A stretch of DNA of 64,000 nt from Selaginella tamariscina (GCA_003024785.1 PUQB01000210.1:186001-250000), one strand, 5' to 3'. Counted from the first letter of the stretch, positions 23,662 through 37,010 are shown. Made by a program: numbers and translations. Notes: generated by a model not told the origin, from the sequence alone.

Positions 23662-24690
23662 TCAAATTTCTTGTTTATTAAGTTTTTTAAAAGTAAGTCT
23701 TACCTTCTTCAAAGATCTCTTTATAATGCGTGTAAATATTCTGTTAGCTATAGTGTCCCATCTAATAATCACCTCCACCTCCACGAGTGATTTGTTATTA
23801 TTTTTAAGCCATTTTAACCATCTTTCATTGTTCCTGTATATCCGGACGTTGACACATCGAATATAAGCTTTCTCACTTGCAAATTTATCCAACCTTCTCT
23901 AATGAACTCATTCCCTTCCCATGCCACATGAAGATGCAATGTATCCACTTGAACATTATGTAGAACCTTAAACATTTCCATTAGGCATCCGTCCTTGGTA
24001 AACTCCAAAACTAAATGCTTTTTAATTTCGGAGTCACAAGTTTCATCCTCGAGTCAATCTTGACCATTCCCAAGTGTAAAAGGTCCCTAGCATTAATTAT
24101 TACAAGTTGTAATAAGAAATGCTAAGAAATCTAAAGATTGGACACATGCTAAGTTGATTTCCATTATACCTTCATGGCCAAAGGAGCCACTTATCTCGAG
24201 CATTTTCAGACGTGGAGACGCAATATCAACGTGGGACAGTGAAATGTCTAGTAACTTCAAACTAACAAGTTTGTTACAAATTGCAGAGCAGCTTCATCAT
24301 TCTCTGGCAACCAAGCATACTTCCCACATGAATTTATGGTGAGACTTTTAAACACTTACACTTGAGTAATGACTTCCACAATCGTGCCCAATCTGAATCA
24401 CCTCTACCTTTGATTTGAATGAATTGAATAGTAGTACCATTTCTTCAAGAAACTGACACGCTTTTGTGCATTCATAATCACAATGCCACATGTTTATGTT
24501 AACCGTTCTTACTTGATTACTTACAAGTGCTTGCCAATTCTTGCAGACTGAACCCAATGTACATAATTTCCGATATTCAAACTTTGTTGCAAGCCCTAGA
24601 ATGCAAGCAAGCACATCGTTTGCAAGGCAATCTAATACCTCTTCGGACCCATGTTTATGCTAGACATTGAAGTTTCACCTCCATATTCAT
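23662..24690 (-). CDS. F-box/LRR-like protein, copy 1
   Basis: F-box proteins are substrate receptors of SCF ubiquitin ligases. The F-box is visible at about 24640-24500: LANDVLACILGLATKF, then KLCTLGSVCKNWQALV, matching the LP..LL..IL...L.. and SVCK.W pattern. The exon ends near 24360 with a GTAAGTG donor. A downstream part (about 24010-23662) contains leucine-rich, FBD-like text such as VLHNVQVDTLHLHVAW and VRKLIFDVSTSGY, and ends LTFKKLNKQEI before a stop. In this copy the upstream leader and some linking segments are not open in a single frame. The start is probably the equivalent of 34778 in copy 2, which would be near 24760, but the leader here is disrupted. It may be a pseudogene or suffer from base errors. 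The substrate is unknown. Confidence 0.65.
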
Positions 24691-25212
24691 ATGCATCCAC
24701 CATTTGCTCAATACCAATAGATCTGTCTGAGGAATCCTTCGACACTCTGTACTGAGTGAATAATGACGATGAATTACCAAATATTAATCAATGCACTGCC
24801 AACTAATTTCTGTAGATTAGCACCACCTAATTTCCCTTGTTGATTTTACCAAAATTGCACCCCTAGACAAGACTGAAAACCTAAGTCCTTGTCCTATCTT
24901 TATATACCCAACTATCGTGAAAATGATGCATCACGCAAGGGATCCAACGGCTTATTCACCCAGTTAAATAATTATATATATGATTTAATAACCAAATTGC
25001 ATTATTTATCTTGAATACCTGGAACATAATTTATATATTGCCATGAGTTTAAACTTGCAACTTGCATATGTTTATCGCACATGTGTACTTGCATGTGAAA
25101 TGTTATAATATGACAATTGAACGATTAAGTAATGCATAAGATATGTAACTCTTTTTCAAGATCATATTTAAGATTTAATCAGTTAAAAAGTTAATCCAAT
25201 TAGCATCCAATG

Positions 25213-27470
25213 TTTGATATTCAATACATAGGTATGTACATATGTGTGTATTCCATACATAGTAAGATGACATGACACGTGAAGTGTGGAACGGATTTCA
25301 TATGCATGTTCATCTCATCGTGCAGGAGCTCCAGCATACTAGAATGCCTTAAGCAGTTCTTGAGCCTAATCCCAACCTTGCATCTGCTGATGGCACTGTG
25401 AGAAGAACTTAACATTCCAAATTCACTTAAAAACGACAATATAATCTTGTTAACTTTGTTCTGGATATATTGATTTATAAAAGTGTGAATTACCTTAAAT
25501 GAACAAGTGTTGAGCCAAGCATGGTAGTTAAAACCACCGTCCGTACTAGAGTACTCAAGTCAAATATGTCCTTTTGGGTGGAAAATTCCGGTTAGAAATT
25601 AAATTCTATAAGAATATATTTAGTAGCGGATCCTCTTTTACACTAGCACGACACGCCCAAAAATTTCAAATTTGCTGAACGGGCAATAGACACTCAAATT
25701 TGCCGAAATACCAGAAAACATCTCTTTTCTCATGGTTCTCAGTGATTAATGGTACTGATTTACAAATAAAAAACTCTGGCTCCTCGGTGCTTGCTCGAAA
25801 TGTGAGTAATCTGGTTTGCCCATATATAACCTAGAGCTACCGATTACAATCAAAACTATGTGGTTTTTTTGTTCCTAAGAATTAAATGCTTCTCTCCATA
25901 TTCAATTGCTATAGTAAGTATGCTGAATGAGATTGGACGAGTACAAAATCTCAGTTCGGACTATAATACTTATTTGGTAATTAATAATTAAAATATGTTG
26001 TATAAGGGACATAAGCATAAACTAAAATAAATTAAGGCAGTAATTACTAGAGAATTCATAAATTTTGTTAAATTCTTAAATTTTAATAATAATTGATTTC
26101 AATTGTTAAATGATATGGTACAATTATGTGCTTATCATATTCATCTATTTATGATGTATTTGAAATATAAACGTGAAAACCATATAATAGATAATTTATA
26201 AACAATAGGACCACCGTAATCCACAGAGATAATCTCTTTAACTTCAGCAAAACAAATTTCCCCTAAAAAGAAATACAACATTAACATTAGTACGAATGGA
26301 AACAATTAGTACAAATAACAAAAAGGTACTTACCTGCGTTGTCTAGGTCTCTAGTAACAATGCAACTTTTGTTCTTGAAGATGGCACCCTTCATGCAAAC
26401 AGCTTTGTGTACATAGCATTGTGTTCTATATATGTTGTCTTCCTCGAAGCCATGTCCAACATGTCATGCAATTGCTTCCATAAGAACCCCTAATATTGGA
26501 CGACGTTGTTCTTTGGCAACAATTATACCACTCTTTGTGATTTGGTCTTCCAGCCTCGTGATCCCATATCCATGCATTTCCTCCACAATGCAATGGCTTC
26601 CTTCTCAAGCATCACCACTACTTACCGTCCTTTACTAAAACCTTTTCTATTTGTGAACCAGAACAAGGTGACACAAAGCTTTGGTTGAGCTTTACTTTAA
26701 GATGTTCTACTCGAAGGAGTCCATCTCTTTCTGCTATCAACTCATCCTGAATGGTAGTGAAGAAAGCCCTAAGAATGATGAAATGTTGTTATGTGAATAT
26801 TGAAAGAATTTAAGATATAACCTCAAGTGTGTTTTGGTGAAGATAATTTCCATCTGCATATTATTTGTCTCAATAGTGTTAAGGACTTTGAAATCTAACT
26901 CATAACCATAGCACCAATTGTTTGCAAAGGATCCATACTAATAAATATCATCACATACGTGGCCTCGTCCCAAAGCATGCATCAATATTGACTGATGAGG
27001 CCCAAACTTCTCATACCACAACACTTCAACAGCATGGCAATACTCTCGCATAACATCCAAAGTGTCCTCTGTCCGTCCAAAGTACGGCTCCAACCAAAGT
27101 GTCCTCTATCCATCAATCAATTTCCTTTAAAACTTCACTACCTTGAATGCTATGTTCTTCCTTTAAAAATTTAATAATATACCGTTATCTAAAGTCAGTT
27201 AGAAGTTCACTAGAATTGAGTATGTTGTTTTCATATTGTATATAATGTAAATCAATTATTTATTCACAACGTAACATATTATTATGTATAATATTTGTAT
27301 CCCGTGAAGTCATTCCATATGCCACTTTAATGTCATTTATAAAGTCACAAAGTATGATATTATTTTCACATCTTTTGAAAAACACTATGTTTGAAACACA
27401 AAAGCACATTTCATTTATTAATATTGAAAACACTACAATAACATTGTGTAGGTTGCATTTATTTTCATTA
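25213..27470. other. AT-rich region with unrecognised open stretches
   Basis: No gene can be named. A 60-70-residue minus-strand stretch at 25221-25439 (SEFGMLSSSHSAISRCKVG..) and another around 26426-26610 look protein-like, but I recognise no family. About 25990-26215 repeats part of the duplication (matching about 23218-23345: taattactagagaattcataaa to gtgcttatc), so it is a third, truncated copy of that block. Around 27000-27120 a phrase ccaaagtgtcctct..ccatc is repeated in tandem. Confidence 0.4.
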
Positions 27471-27476
27471 TTAATA

Positions 27477-29345
27477 TCACAAATATTTTCCAAATCTAAT
27501 ACCATTAAATCCACAAACAATCTCACAAAAAACACTACCAAACTCCTCAACTATTTTCAACATCCGAAAGTTGATTATGAATTGGATAGTGTCCCTCACA
27601 ATCAAGTTGTTTAGTATGGCTTTCACACTAAAAGCCACATTGAATGGCTCATTGTGCTCCCACATCCCCTTCGAATGGATTAAAACACCATCGATGAAGT
27701 TGGTAGTCACCTTCGGCATATCACAAAGAACTTTGTGTATTATACATTGAAAAGTTGCTAAATCGAATGGCATCACCAAGAACTCGTACAAGCCAAATGG
27801 TGTCCGAAAAGTAGTTTTGGGAATGTCCACATCAGCCATCGAAACTTGCCAGTGTGAGATCGAGCTTAATGAACCAACGGCTCTACCCTAGTCGATCAAG
27901 AAGACCTTCAATATGAGGAAATGGTAAATATCTAGAATAGTCACATCATTCAACGAGTGATAATCAGTGCCAAACCAAATGCAAACGAACAAAGTGGAAT
28001 AAAAGCAAGAGGAATGAAAGAAAGATGAAAAAGAATCAAACAAGGGAGAGACTTTTCAAAGTCATACTTGGCATGAGCCAATCCATATCAAGAATGAGGT
28101 CAAAAGCTTCACTTAGTGCCACCTGCAAGGATTGAAGCTCAAGCTCATCACCGTCCACAAATAGCTATGTCATTCTCATCTCGCAAAGAAGAATTGACTG
28201 TGTCCATTGTCATAAAGAATAAAAACTGGCTCCACTACATGACGCAAATGAAGATGACAACGTGTATCAACAGACTAAGGAATAAAAGACAAACTCGAGC
28301 CTATATCAACCAACACTAAAAAAAGAACATAACATATCGTTTTATGAGCACAATGTATCGCATTATCAAATTGAGCTTGAAAAGTGAAGATAGGATCAAT
28401 TGGTGCCTAGTGAACTCCTTGACAATACTCCCTCTTCTACTCGTGCAACTCTTCATTTCCTAGAAGATCAGTCGTATCAAGACCTTTCACTACATCAGTG
28501 CCAACCGGACATTGTTGACACTAAGGCCTCCATCTTGGAAATGGAGGATGCCAATTAGGGAAATGTCAATAGCACCGATATGCATGTCCAACCTCGTCAC
28601 ACGCCCAACAATGGATTGCATGTCCACGTCCATAACCTAGTACATGAATAACAACAGCATCAACCTCCATTAGAGCAGGACCATCCTCAACGTGAAGTGG
28701 AATTAAAGCACGCGAAGCTACAAGTGGGAGAGGTGTTGTCTCATATCGTTGTGACAACCAAAGAGCATTGTTAAGGGTCGTTGGAGCCAGTGCATGCACA
28801 AGCCCCACAAGGTTTTGACAAAGTGCTGGCCACAACGTGCCTAACTTGATTTGCTTCGACATGTGAGGCCTTGCACAAAGGAAGAGGCTTCGAAACCAAA
28901 TTGCATTACCGATTCATACAGCTCCTAACAAATACGATGCACTTGTTGAAAAGCATCGTCACAGTCATCAGCATGTACAAACACACATTTGAAGACCATT
29001 GAAAGAGTACTCCAATTCCCATAAGTCCAAACCATTGTACCACTGCAATGCAGTCCCTTAAAGAGAAGTAGGAACTCATGGAAACATCAAGCATTGTCCC
29101 AGGAATAATATGTTGCAACCACCATGAAGTGATCAAACCAATGGTACACCACCATCCCAGAATTCCCATGGAAAAATTGGCGGGATTGGAGGATTCACAG
29201 AAGGAGCAGGAGAAGTAGCATCACATGTTGTGAATGCCATCATCAACTGAGTCTAATTATTCAGTTGCACCCGCATAACATCGAGTAATTGCATGACCAG
29301 CTGCTCTACATAGAAAGGATTTGCATGTTGCATAGACATGGATGA
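27477..29345 (-). mobile_element. Ty3/gypsy fossil: gag and reverse-transcriptase remnants
   Basis: In minus-strand order there is a gag-like stretch (about 29170-28900), a gag zinc knuckle CWACDEVGHAYRC (about 28600) and a reverse-transcriptase piece with TTFRTPFGLYEFLVMPF (about 27820). No LTRs, integrase or RNase H were identified. The element is broken, with many interruptions, and is old. It lies between the two 3.6-kb duplicated blocks. It is a different lineage from the gypsy element at 38-44 kb. Confidence 0.75.
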
Positions 29346-29644
29346 AAAGAAGAGAGAACAAAGCGAGATCTATAAGAAAGGCACAATTCTAAGTGCTTTG
29401 TAGGAACAATTAAAAATGCCCCACCTTCACCAATGTGAGAACTCTAAATACAAAAATGTGCAGTGTATTAACCCAAAACCCTAGCTCATGTATAGGAGTG
29501 AGTGGTTTAAATCGAAACCAATCTAATGGCTACTAAAATTCCATTACACTAATAATAGTATACAGTGTCATAGTCGCACACCTAGATCTTAAAGAACTTG
29601 AGGTTTCATAAACTTTTTTGAGATAGTTTACCCAACATTTAAAA
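29346..29644. other. Spacer
   Basis: No gene seen. It joins the gypsy fossil to the inverted dispersed repeat. Confidence 0.4.
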
Positions 29645-31245
29645 AGATAGATTGAACCTTATAATATTTAGCAATTAAATGACTATATCTTTGAAATTAA
29701 TATTTTACATTCTCTATGTGTAAATTAATATTTTCATTATAGTTTTTATCTATTTTGTACAATCTTTTTGGATAAGAAAGCTCATGTATATTTATATGTA
29801 TATATCTCATATGATTATTATTTATTTTATTTAAAACTTTAATATGAATATGCATACATAACATTATGTTCATATTACTCACGTACATGTAATAAAACAT
29901 ACTCACATTGCCTTTTCTTTTGTTGGCACCTATTCCCTCTTAATGTTAATATATAATTTAAATAAATATAAATGGTGGAATATTTATTTTCATGGGAGAT
30001 AATTTTAATACATAATTTAAATAAATACGCACAAAGATGTTAAATAAAACCTTAAATAGAGAATATTTTAATTTTTTAATGATTATTATTTTCATTACTA
30101 CGTTATTTTTATGATTACTATTTTAAAAATGTTTAATGTTGAAACCAATTATATTTTATATATAGAATATTGTTAACATATTTTAATTATCATTTTAATT
30201 TGTGCACAACTTCTCTCACATGTCATAAACGCAAAAGTGATATATACTATACGAATATATTATTTAATTATAAATGTGTTTAATGTTAAAATACTTGTTA
30301 TTTATATAGGGGATAAAGTGTTATGAATTATGTTCTTTATAGTGCATCTTTGTTATTTTTAATGGAAAGTTTGATAATTGGAAGGAAAGAATATTTCTTT
30401 TATTCAGATGATGTATCATTGTACTTTTATTTATATATACACAAGTGTTTATTTAGAATAGTAAAGTACAAATAAGGTTGTAACAGATTTATTTAAATTA
30501 TAATAAGTAAGAGGTTTGTTGTGATGCACTATAAGCCAAATGTTAATTTGAATAACTAAAAAAAATATAATTGAAAGAGTTATCACAGCATTTCACATGT
30601 TGTTCGGATGATGAAAGCACCCTCAAACAAAAATCGTCATGGAATGGTAAAACTAAAATAATTAATAATTTAATGATTATTAAAAATTACTAACTAAACA
30701 CAATTAATGAAATTTAAACATATTGAAAATCCAAATAAGTATATTAACATGTTTTTTGATAAGAATATTCCTAAATATTTATTTTTTGGATTATACAATT
30801 TTTTCAAGAAAATCCCATCAGCCTAAATGCTCAATTCGACATATAATATACAGTATTCAATAATATAAATGATATTCAACAATGATATTATTATTTAATA
30901 TATAATTTTTGTCAAAATTCTTGTTGGTCAAACTTTATATGCCAATATATGAATAAATTTAAATATTAAAAAGAATTAACTGGTTTTCTATCTTTATATG
31001 ACAAAGTCTACGGTGGCAACCGTAATCTGGTTAAGTATTGCCTTTTATAATTGTTTTCCACAAGCATTTTATATGTGTCTAATTGTTTTTGAAAATATAG
31101 TTCAAAAGTTGATTATTTACAAGACTTTTGTGAAAATAAGTTGTAGGTATACTTTGTACATTGACACGTGATATAGTTTGTAAATTAACATGCTTAAAGA
31201 TTAGTTTACAAACCTGGTTAAACCCCATGTCTCTTCTTCTTCTAA
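29645..31245 (-). repeat. Dispersed AT-rich repeat, copy 2 (inverted relative to copy 1)
   Basis: Reverse complement of 895-1805. The match runs from the gcaattaaatgac start (about 29665) to aaccccatgtctc (about 31225). It is interrupted by roughly 780 bp not present in copy 1. Text around the interruption (ggcaatgtgag side near 29920 and gtatattaacatg side near 30740) is collinear in copy 1. Confidence 0.7.
29930..30705. other. ~780-bp AT-rich insertion inside the dispersed repeat
   Basis: Present in copy 2 but absent from copy 1 at 1485-1500. It contains a local duplication of aatttaaataaata (near 29955 and 30014). No coding sequence or clear terminal inverted repeats were found. It could be a small non-autonomous element, or copy 1 could carry a deletion. 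Confidence 0.45.
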
Positions 31246-31624
31246 TCTAGGTGAGGATTTAAAATACCATTTTACTAAATGTATTATTCCTTGTATTTTT
31301 GAATCGAAGATACCTCATTACTATTAGTGGGTCTTTTTTCTTTTGTTATGGCTTATTCATGGGTTTTTATAAAATTATTAACACAAGTGGTTTAATCGAT
31401 TGTAACTCTAATTGCTACTTAATTTAAAATGAACTAGATTACAGAATGAAAACAAAATTTTTCAACATAGAGATATTAAATGAACGTATGTAAACATAAA
31501 TACTTACACATTATACATTACCTTCACAAAGCCTTTATAATATCTTGAGTTTGAGATACTCAATTGTTTATTCCCCATATTTAATTACCCACTCAATTGT
31601 TTACTAATTATTACTTAATTTGAA
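31246..31624. repeat. Partial tandem copy of the start of the 3.6-kb duplication
   Basis: 31430-31580 (gattacagaatgaaaacaa to gatactcaattg) repeats, with divergence, the first 150 bp of the block that starts at 31625. The left end of copy 2 is therefore locally duplicated. No gene. Confidence 0.55.
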
Positions 31625-34600
31625 ATAATTCAAACTAAAATAGATTACATAATGAAAACAAATTTGTAAATTAACTTTTAACACAAAGATATTAAAACAA
31701 TATACACAAACATAAATACTTATATATTATACATTACCTTCACTATTAAATTACAAAGCCTTTTAATATCTTGAGTTTTAGATACATTCTCTATATTTAA
31801 GTACTTACTCAATTTTTTATTCCATATTTAAATATAATTCTACTCAATTTCTTACTCCATATTCAAATAAAATCTTTATCCACAAATAAATCACATAACT
31901 TTTCTTTGTTATCCATCTTGTTCATTTTAAGTTTATATACATAATATATTAACATTAAAGAATCACAAATGATGAACTATAAATTTTCATTTGAATATAT
32001 ACTTTATACTTTCTAACTAACATTTTGGACAAAGAGATACAATTAATTATTTATGAGTAAATATGAACACAAGGATAATAAAAATAACATTAACTCATTC
32101 ATAAATTACATTATTGTTTGAAAGCATATATATATTATATTAAGTTAGTGATAACCTAGACTCTGTTTTAATCGAGAAAATCATAGTTGTACTTACTTTA
32201 ATAAATAGACTTTAATAAGTATCTTACTTTTTAAGTTGGTAAACTCATAATTTCTTAGACAATACAGAGTTTAACTACTTTTATACATGTATATTTTTTT
32301 AATTAAATAAATTATTCAATAATAATATATGATTACTTCTTAACGATCCATCGTATTTCATCATATGTTGGAAAAATATAAAGTATATAAAAAATTATAT
32401 ATACATCTTAATGAATTCAAATAAAATATTATAATTTATTTTTATGATTCTTTAATATTAATATATTTTATATGAAATTTAAAGTTAATAAGAACAAACA
32501 GGGTAAAGATATTAATTTACTTGTGAATGATGAGTTATACTTGAATAAAGAAAGAACAATTGGGTTCAAATAAGACAAAACGATAGGTATGCATGATTGT
32601 CTATTAATATCTTCATTAATATACCACATTAAATGTTAATCTAGTTGACTCACAAAAAAAAATGTATTCATGAGAGACTTTAAAGAAAAAGAAACACAAT
32701 AAAGTTGCATATAAATTTCACTTTAACAATATTAACGAAAGAACTTAAAAGATAATATAAATCACGATAAAACTGTTTAAGAAATGTGGAGAAGAAGTTT
32801 TATAACAATTTCGACTTAAACTTATTAGACTCATACTTGACAATCATAAGGATAATCCTAATTAAACATTGATCCATGTATATACAAATCATGATAAAAC
32901 TGTTTAGAGAATGTAGTTTAACATAAGAGAAGTTTTACAACAATTTGATTCAAACTTAATAATTCAGATAAGGATGACCCTAATTAAACATTGATCTTTA
33001 TGCACGAAAGTCAGTATTTATTTGGGAACATACTCAAAATTGTGAAGTATAACTCCAGATTATTATTAAATTTTAACACGTTAAATACCAAGTTATAAGA
33101 CTTGTGTTGGATAACTTAGGACATGAAAAAAGATAAGAATGTTTCAGCAGGATAGAAGCAAAAAGTTTTCAACAGGATGAATCTTGTCGGTTGCCAGGAA
33201 TATGTTGTATAGCATAAACTAAAATAATTAAGGCAATTACTAGAGAATTCATAAAGTTTAATAATATTTAATGTCAATATTGTGCAAATTTTAATAATAT
33301 TTTGATGTTAATTGTAAAATGATATGGTAAAATTTATGTGCTTATCAAATTCATCTGCACCATTAGAAATATAAACATGTATATAATAATAGTACACACT
33401 CTTTCAATTTTAAAATGAAATATAATGTATAGTTGTGTATTAAAACCTTGTGGGCTCAATATTTTAATAACAATATATATTTAAATTTCTAAATAGACAA
33501 GAATCTATGTGTTGACTTAATATATAATGAGGTCTTAAAAAGATAAGTTTTAAAAGCATTATAGCAATTAAAATACAACTTACTAGAGTTTTTTGTTTGC
33601 TAACTCTGTATATATAATATTTGAGAAACAATAACATTAACAAATCTACTAATTATTAAAAAAAGAAGTCAAATTTCTCGTTTATTAAAGTTTTTTTAAA
33701 AGTAAGTCTTACCCTCTTCAAAGATCTCTTTATAATGCGTGTAAATATTCTGTTAGCTATGGTGTCCCATCTAATAATCACCTCCACCTCCACGAGTGAT
33801 TGTTATTGTTTTCAAAGCATTTTAACCATCTTTTCATTGTTTCTGTATATCCGGACGTTGACACATCGAATATAAGCTTTCTCACTCGCAAATTTATCCA
33901 ACCTTCTCTAATGAACTCATTCCCATGCCACATGAAGATGCAATGTATCCACTTGAACATTATGTAGAACCTTAAACATTTCCATTAGGCATCCATCCTT
34001 GGTAAGCTCCAAAACTAAAATGCTTTTTAATTTTGGAGTCACAAGTTTCATCCTCGAGTTTGACGCAATCTTGACCATTCCCAAGTGTAAAAGGTCCTTA
34101 GCATTAATTATTATAAAGTTGTAATAAGAAATGCTAAGAAATCTAAAGATTGGACACATGCTAAGTTGATTTCCATTATACCTTCATGGCCAAAGGAGCC
34201 ACTTATGTCAAGCATTTTTAGATGGGAGACGCAATATCGACGTGGGACAGTGAAGTGTTTAGTAACTTCAAACTAACAAGTTTGTTACAAATGCACGAGC
34301 AGCTTCATCATTCTCTGGCAACCAAGCATACTGAGACTTTCTAAACACTTACACTTGAGTAATGACTTCCACAATCGTGCCCAATTTGAATCACCTCTAC
34401 CTTTGATTTGAATGGATTGAATATACCATAATCTTCAAGAAACTGACACGCTTTTGTGCATTCATAATCACGATGCCACATGTTTATGTTAACCGTTCTT
34501 ACTTGATTACTTACAAGTGTTTGCCAATTCTTGCAGACTGAACCCAATGTACATAATTTCCCATATTCAAACTTTGTTGCAAGCCCTAGAATGCAAGCAA

Positions 34601-35214
34601 GCACATCGTTTGCAAGGCAATCTAATACCTCTTCGGACCCATGATTTATGCTAGACATTGAAGTTTCACCTCCATATTCATATGCATCCACCATTTGCTC
34701 AATACCAATAGATCTGTCTGAGGAATCCACTTCGACACTGTAGTCATAACTGAGTGAATAATGAGGATGAATTACCAAATATTAATCAATGCACTGCCAA
34801 CTAATTTCTGTAGATTAGCACCACCTAATTTCCCTTGGATTTTACCAAAATTGCACCCCTAGACAAGATTGAATATAGGGTTAACCTAAGTCCTTGTCCT
34901 ATCTTTATATACCCAACTATCATGTGAAAATGATGCATCATCGCAAGGGATCGGACGGCTTATTCACCCAGTTAAATAATTAATATATGATTTAATAACC
35001 AAATTGCATTATTTATCTTGAATACCTGGAACATAATTTATATATTGCCATGAGTTTAAACTTGTAACTTGCATATGTTTATCACACATGTGTACTTGCA
35101 TGTGAAATGTTATAATACGAGGATTGAACGATTAAGTAATGCATAAAAAGATGTAACTCTTCTTCAAATCACATTAAGATTAATCATTAAAAAGTTAATC
35201 CAATTAGCATCCAA
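31625..35214 (+). repeat. 3.6-kb direct segmental duplication, copy 2 (with F-box gene)
   Basis: Collinear with 21608-25212 in the same orientation, offset by about 10.0 kb. The repeat ends at gcatccaat on both sides. By eye the copies are highly similar with many one- or few-base indels. Confidence 0.88.
33672..34778 (-). CDS. F-box/LRR-like protein, copy 2
   Basis: Likely SCF ubiquitin-ligase substrate receptor. The first exon is open from ATG 34778. It has an acidic/serine leader (VEVDSSDRSIGIEQMVDAY), then the F-box (LANDVLACILGLATKF, KLCTLGSVCKNWQTLV, about residues 52-90) and VEVIQIGHDCG. It ends at a GTAAGTG donor near 34351. The downstream exon(s), about 34250-33700, encode leucine-rich text: LKMLDISGSFGHEG, CPIFRFLSISYY, LVTPKLKSILVLEL, VDTLHLHVAW, VRKLIFDVSTSGY. 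Small frame inconsistencies occur in the second part, so the exact exon structure is uncertain. This copy is better preserved than copy 1. Expression and target are unknown. Confidence 0.7.
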
Positions 35215-35958
35215 TATACAAGTTGTAACTAAAATGGGCATGGCTATAGTCCCATTTCATAATAATTAGCAATTTAGCTGTTTAATTAGCATTTTTTAAT
35301 ATTAAAGGAATATTCTTAAAATATATTGAAAAACAGAATATTCTTTAGAAATATTATAGTAATAACCCTTTAACATTATAAAAGTAAAGTATTAAATTAT
35401 AATATATTATATTTAAGATTGTATGGGCCTAAATAAAATTAATGAAAAGCATAAGAGGACATTATATAAATATTGATTTGTTATTAAAAATTAATATTTA
35501 AATATAACATTATTAATTAAAAATTTGTACTAGTAATAATATATATATAATATACAAAATCCTATAATAATATAGTCAATCTTCCATATCTTTTTATAAA
35601 TTTATATAGTTAAGTAAACAATTTGGTACTATTATTAAAGAGTTTATAATAATTAGGAATATTAAATATACGATATTTTATAATTTTGTAATTGCTTTAA
35701 GCTTCAAAAACATACATTTTTGCGTTTTGTTAATCGTGACTTTATCAACACTTCTTGACATCCACCCATATCAAATGGATTTAACATTTATAAAACATGC
35801 TGGGTTTTTTAGATTGGGAGACCATGTTTTCTCTAAGCATCCATTATATCTTTCGCTCTCCTTATTGTGTCACCTTTTTGTGGTTTGAACCGTGTAACCT
35901 TAACTATATTTTTTCTAATTACTTCAAGTGTGTCGATAATTTGACCCATCCAAATAGG
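35215..35958. other. AT-rich spacer
   Basis: Very AT-rich up to about 35750, then more balanced text leading into the DUF7869-like remnant. No gene or element end was recognised. Confidence 0.4.
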
Positions 35959-36765
35959 CTAATTATATGACACATCTGGAGTAATGAGAATTATCATTAG
36001 TTTTTGAAGATCCTTGCAGTAATCAAAGTATGCTTTAGGTTTTTGGTTCCTTTGTTCAACAAAGTGTGGGGTTTGCACTTCCACATCACTATTGGCTTTT
36101 ATGTCGTATGTGTTCAGTGATGTCATTTTAATCTCCTCTCGCCACCTTGTTTTAGGCCAAAAAGGGTGTTGCAATTTGTACTTGTGATAGTAGGCCCTTC
36201 AACTCTCGAACAATAGTCTCCCAATAGTCGACCATTGCTTATATAGTTCTGAGTAACCAATTGCCTTATTAGAATTCTTTAGCATCGATTTTTGAACCCA
36301 TGCCACATATTTTTTGATACCATCAATAATAACCCTTGTTCCTTGAGTTGGCACTCAATGGAATAGGGTCTGGTTGTCCTTTGGGTTCATCCTCTCCACT
36401 TTGAAGAGCATTAAGCCCTCTTTCATAACCACTCCTGCTCTAATGGCCGTAACTTGTACTGCATAATAGGTATACCATCAAAGAATATAGCAGCACGAAA
36501 CCAACTAAAGAATCACTCCCTTCTTTTATAATTCCTTGAGAAATTTTTTGAAAGTCTGGCACCTTAGTCACAAGTAAAGCACAACTTTCTTGGAGATGCA
36601 ATTTTCAAAAAGATTCATCATATGCGGTAAGGTAAGTGTACTTGTCCTTTTTGTAAAGTTGGAGACCTTGCTGAAGAACGCATCAATATCTTCATGAGTG
36701 TGACCAACCATAAGGAAACTAAGCGTGATTGTCTCAAACACACCTTTGGCAACAAGCATTGACAA
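35959..36765 (-). pseudogene. DUF7869-like protein remnant
   Basis: The minus strand carries LMVGHTHEDIDAFFSKVS (about 36715-36662), the hallmark of the DUF7869 family found in plant and fungal transposon-like or uncharacterised proteins. Further downstream come VPDFQKISQGI, PIMQYKLRPLEQEWL, LMLFKVERMNPK and a C-terminal stretch with YCKDLQKLM (about 36010). The parts keep the order expected of the C-terminal half of the family. Several stops and frame changes lie between them, so it is a pseudogene. Function of the family is not established. The N-terminal half was not found; sequence up to 36980 is not recognisably related. Confidence 0.65.
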
Positions 36766-37010
36766 GCTAGCACATATCTATAAAATAAAAGTAAGTATGA
36801 GCTTGAGAAACCCTTAAGTAAAATTATTTACCTATTTTTGTTCTTGCCTGCACAATTATCCATTTGTAAAAGCAAATGACGAGGAAGCTTATTTATGTTG
36901 AAGACACATGTACACTATTTGAGCTAGATCCCTCCACTGAACCAGACTCTCAACAGGGCCATCTGTTTTTGTGCAGGCTGCTAACAATGCCTCTCATATT
37001 CCCAAGTAGT
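36766..37010. other. Flank of the gypsy LTR array
   Basis: No gene seen. The last bases before the LTR (gtagt) do not match the bases after the far LTR (gtgaa), so there is no simple target duplication around the whole array. Confidence 0.5.

Larger units (their letters stand above)
21608..25212 (+). repeat. 3.6-kb direct segmental duplication, copy 1 (with F-box gene)
   Basis: Nearly collinear with 31625-35214 from tagattacataatgaaaac to gttaatccaattagcatccaat. Differences are scattered substitutions and small indels, with a longer (TA)n tract at 22092-22125 in this copy. The left ~2 kb is AT-rich and without genes; the right part holds the F-box gene. The ends lack TG..CA termini and I found no target duplications, so I do not treat the pair as LTRs. 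Confidence 0.88.

Noticed and set aside
21608-35214. The two 3.6-kb direct repeats as giant LTRs around the gypsy debris
   Set aside because: The ends lack TG..CA, there is no primer site or polypurine tract at the inner edges, no target duplication was seen, and each copy contains an F-box gene.
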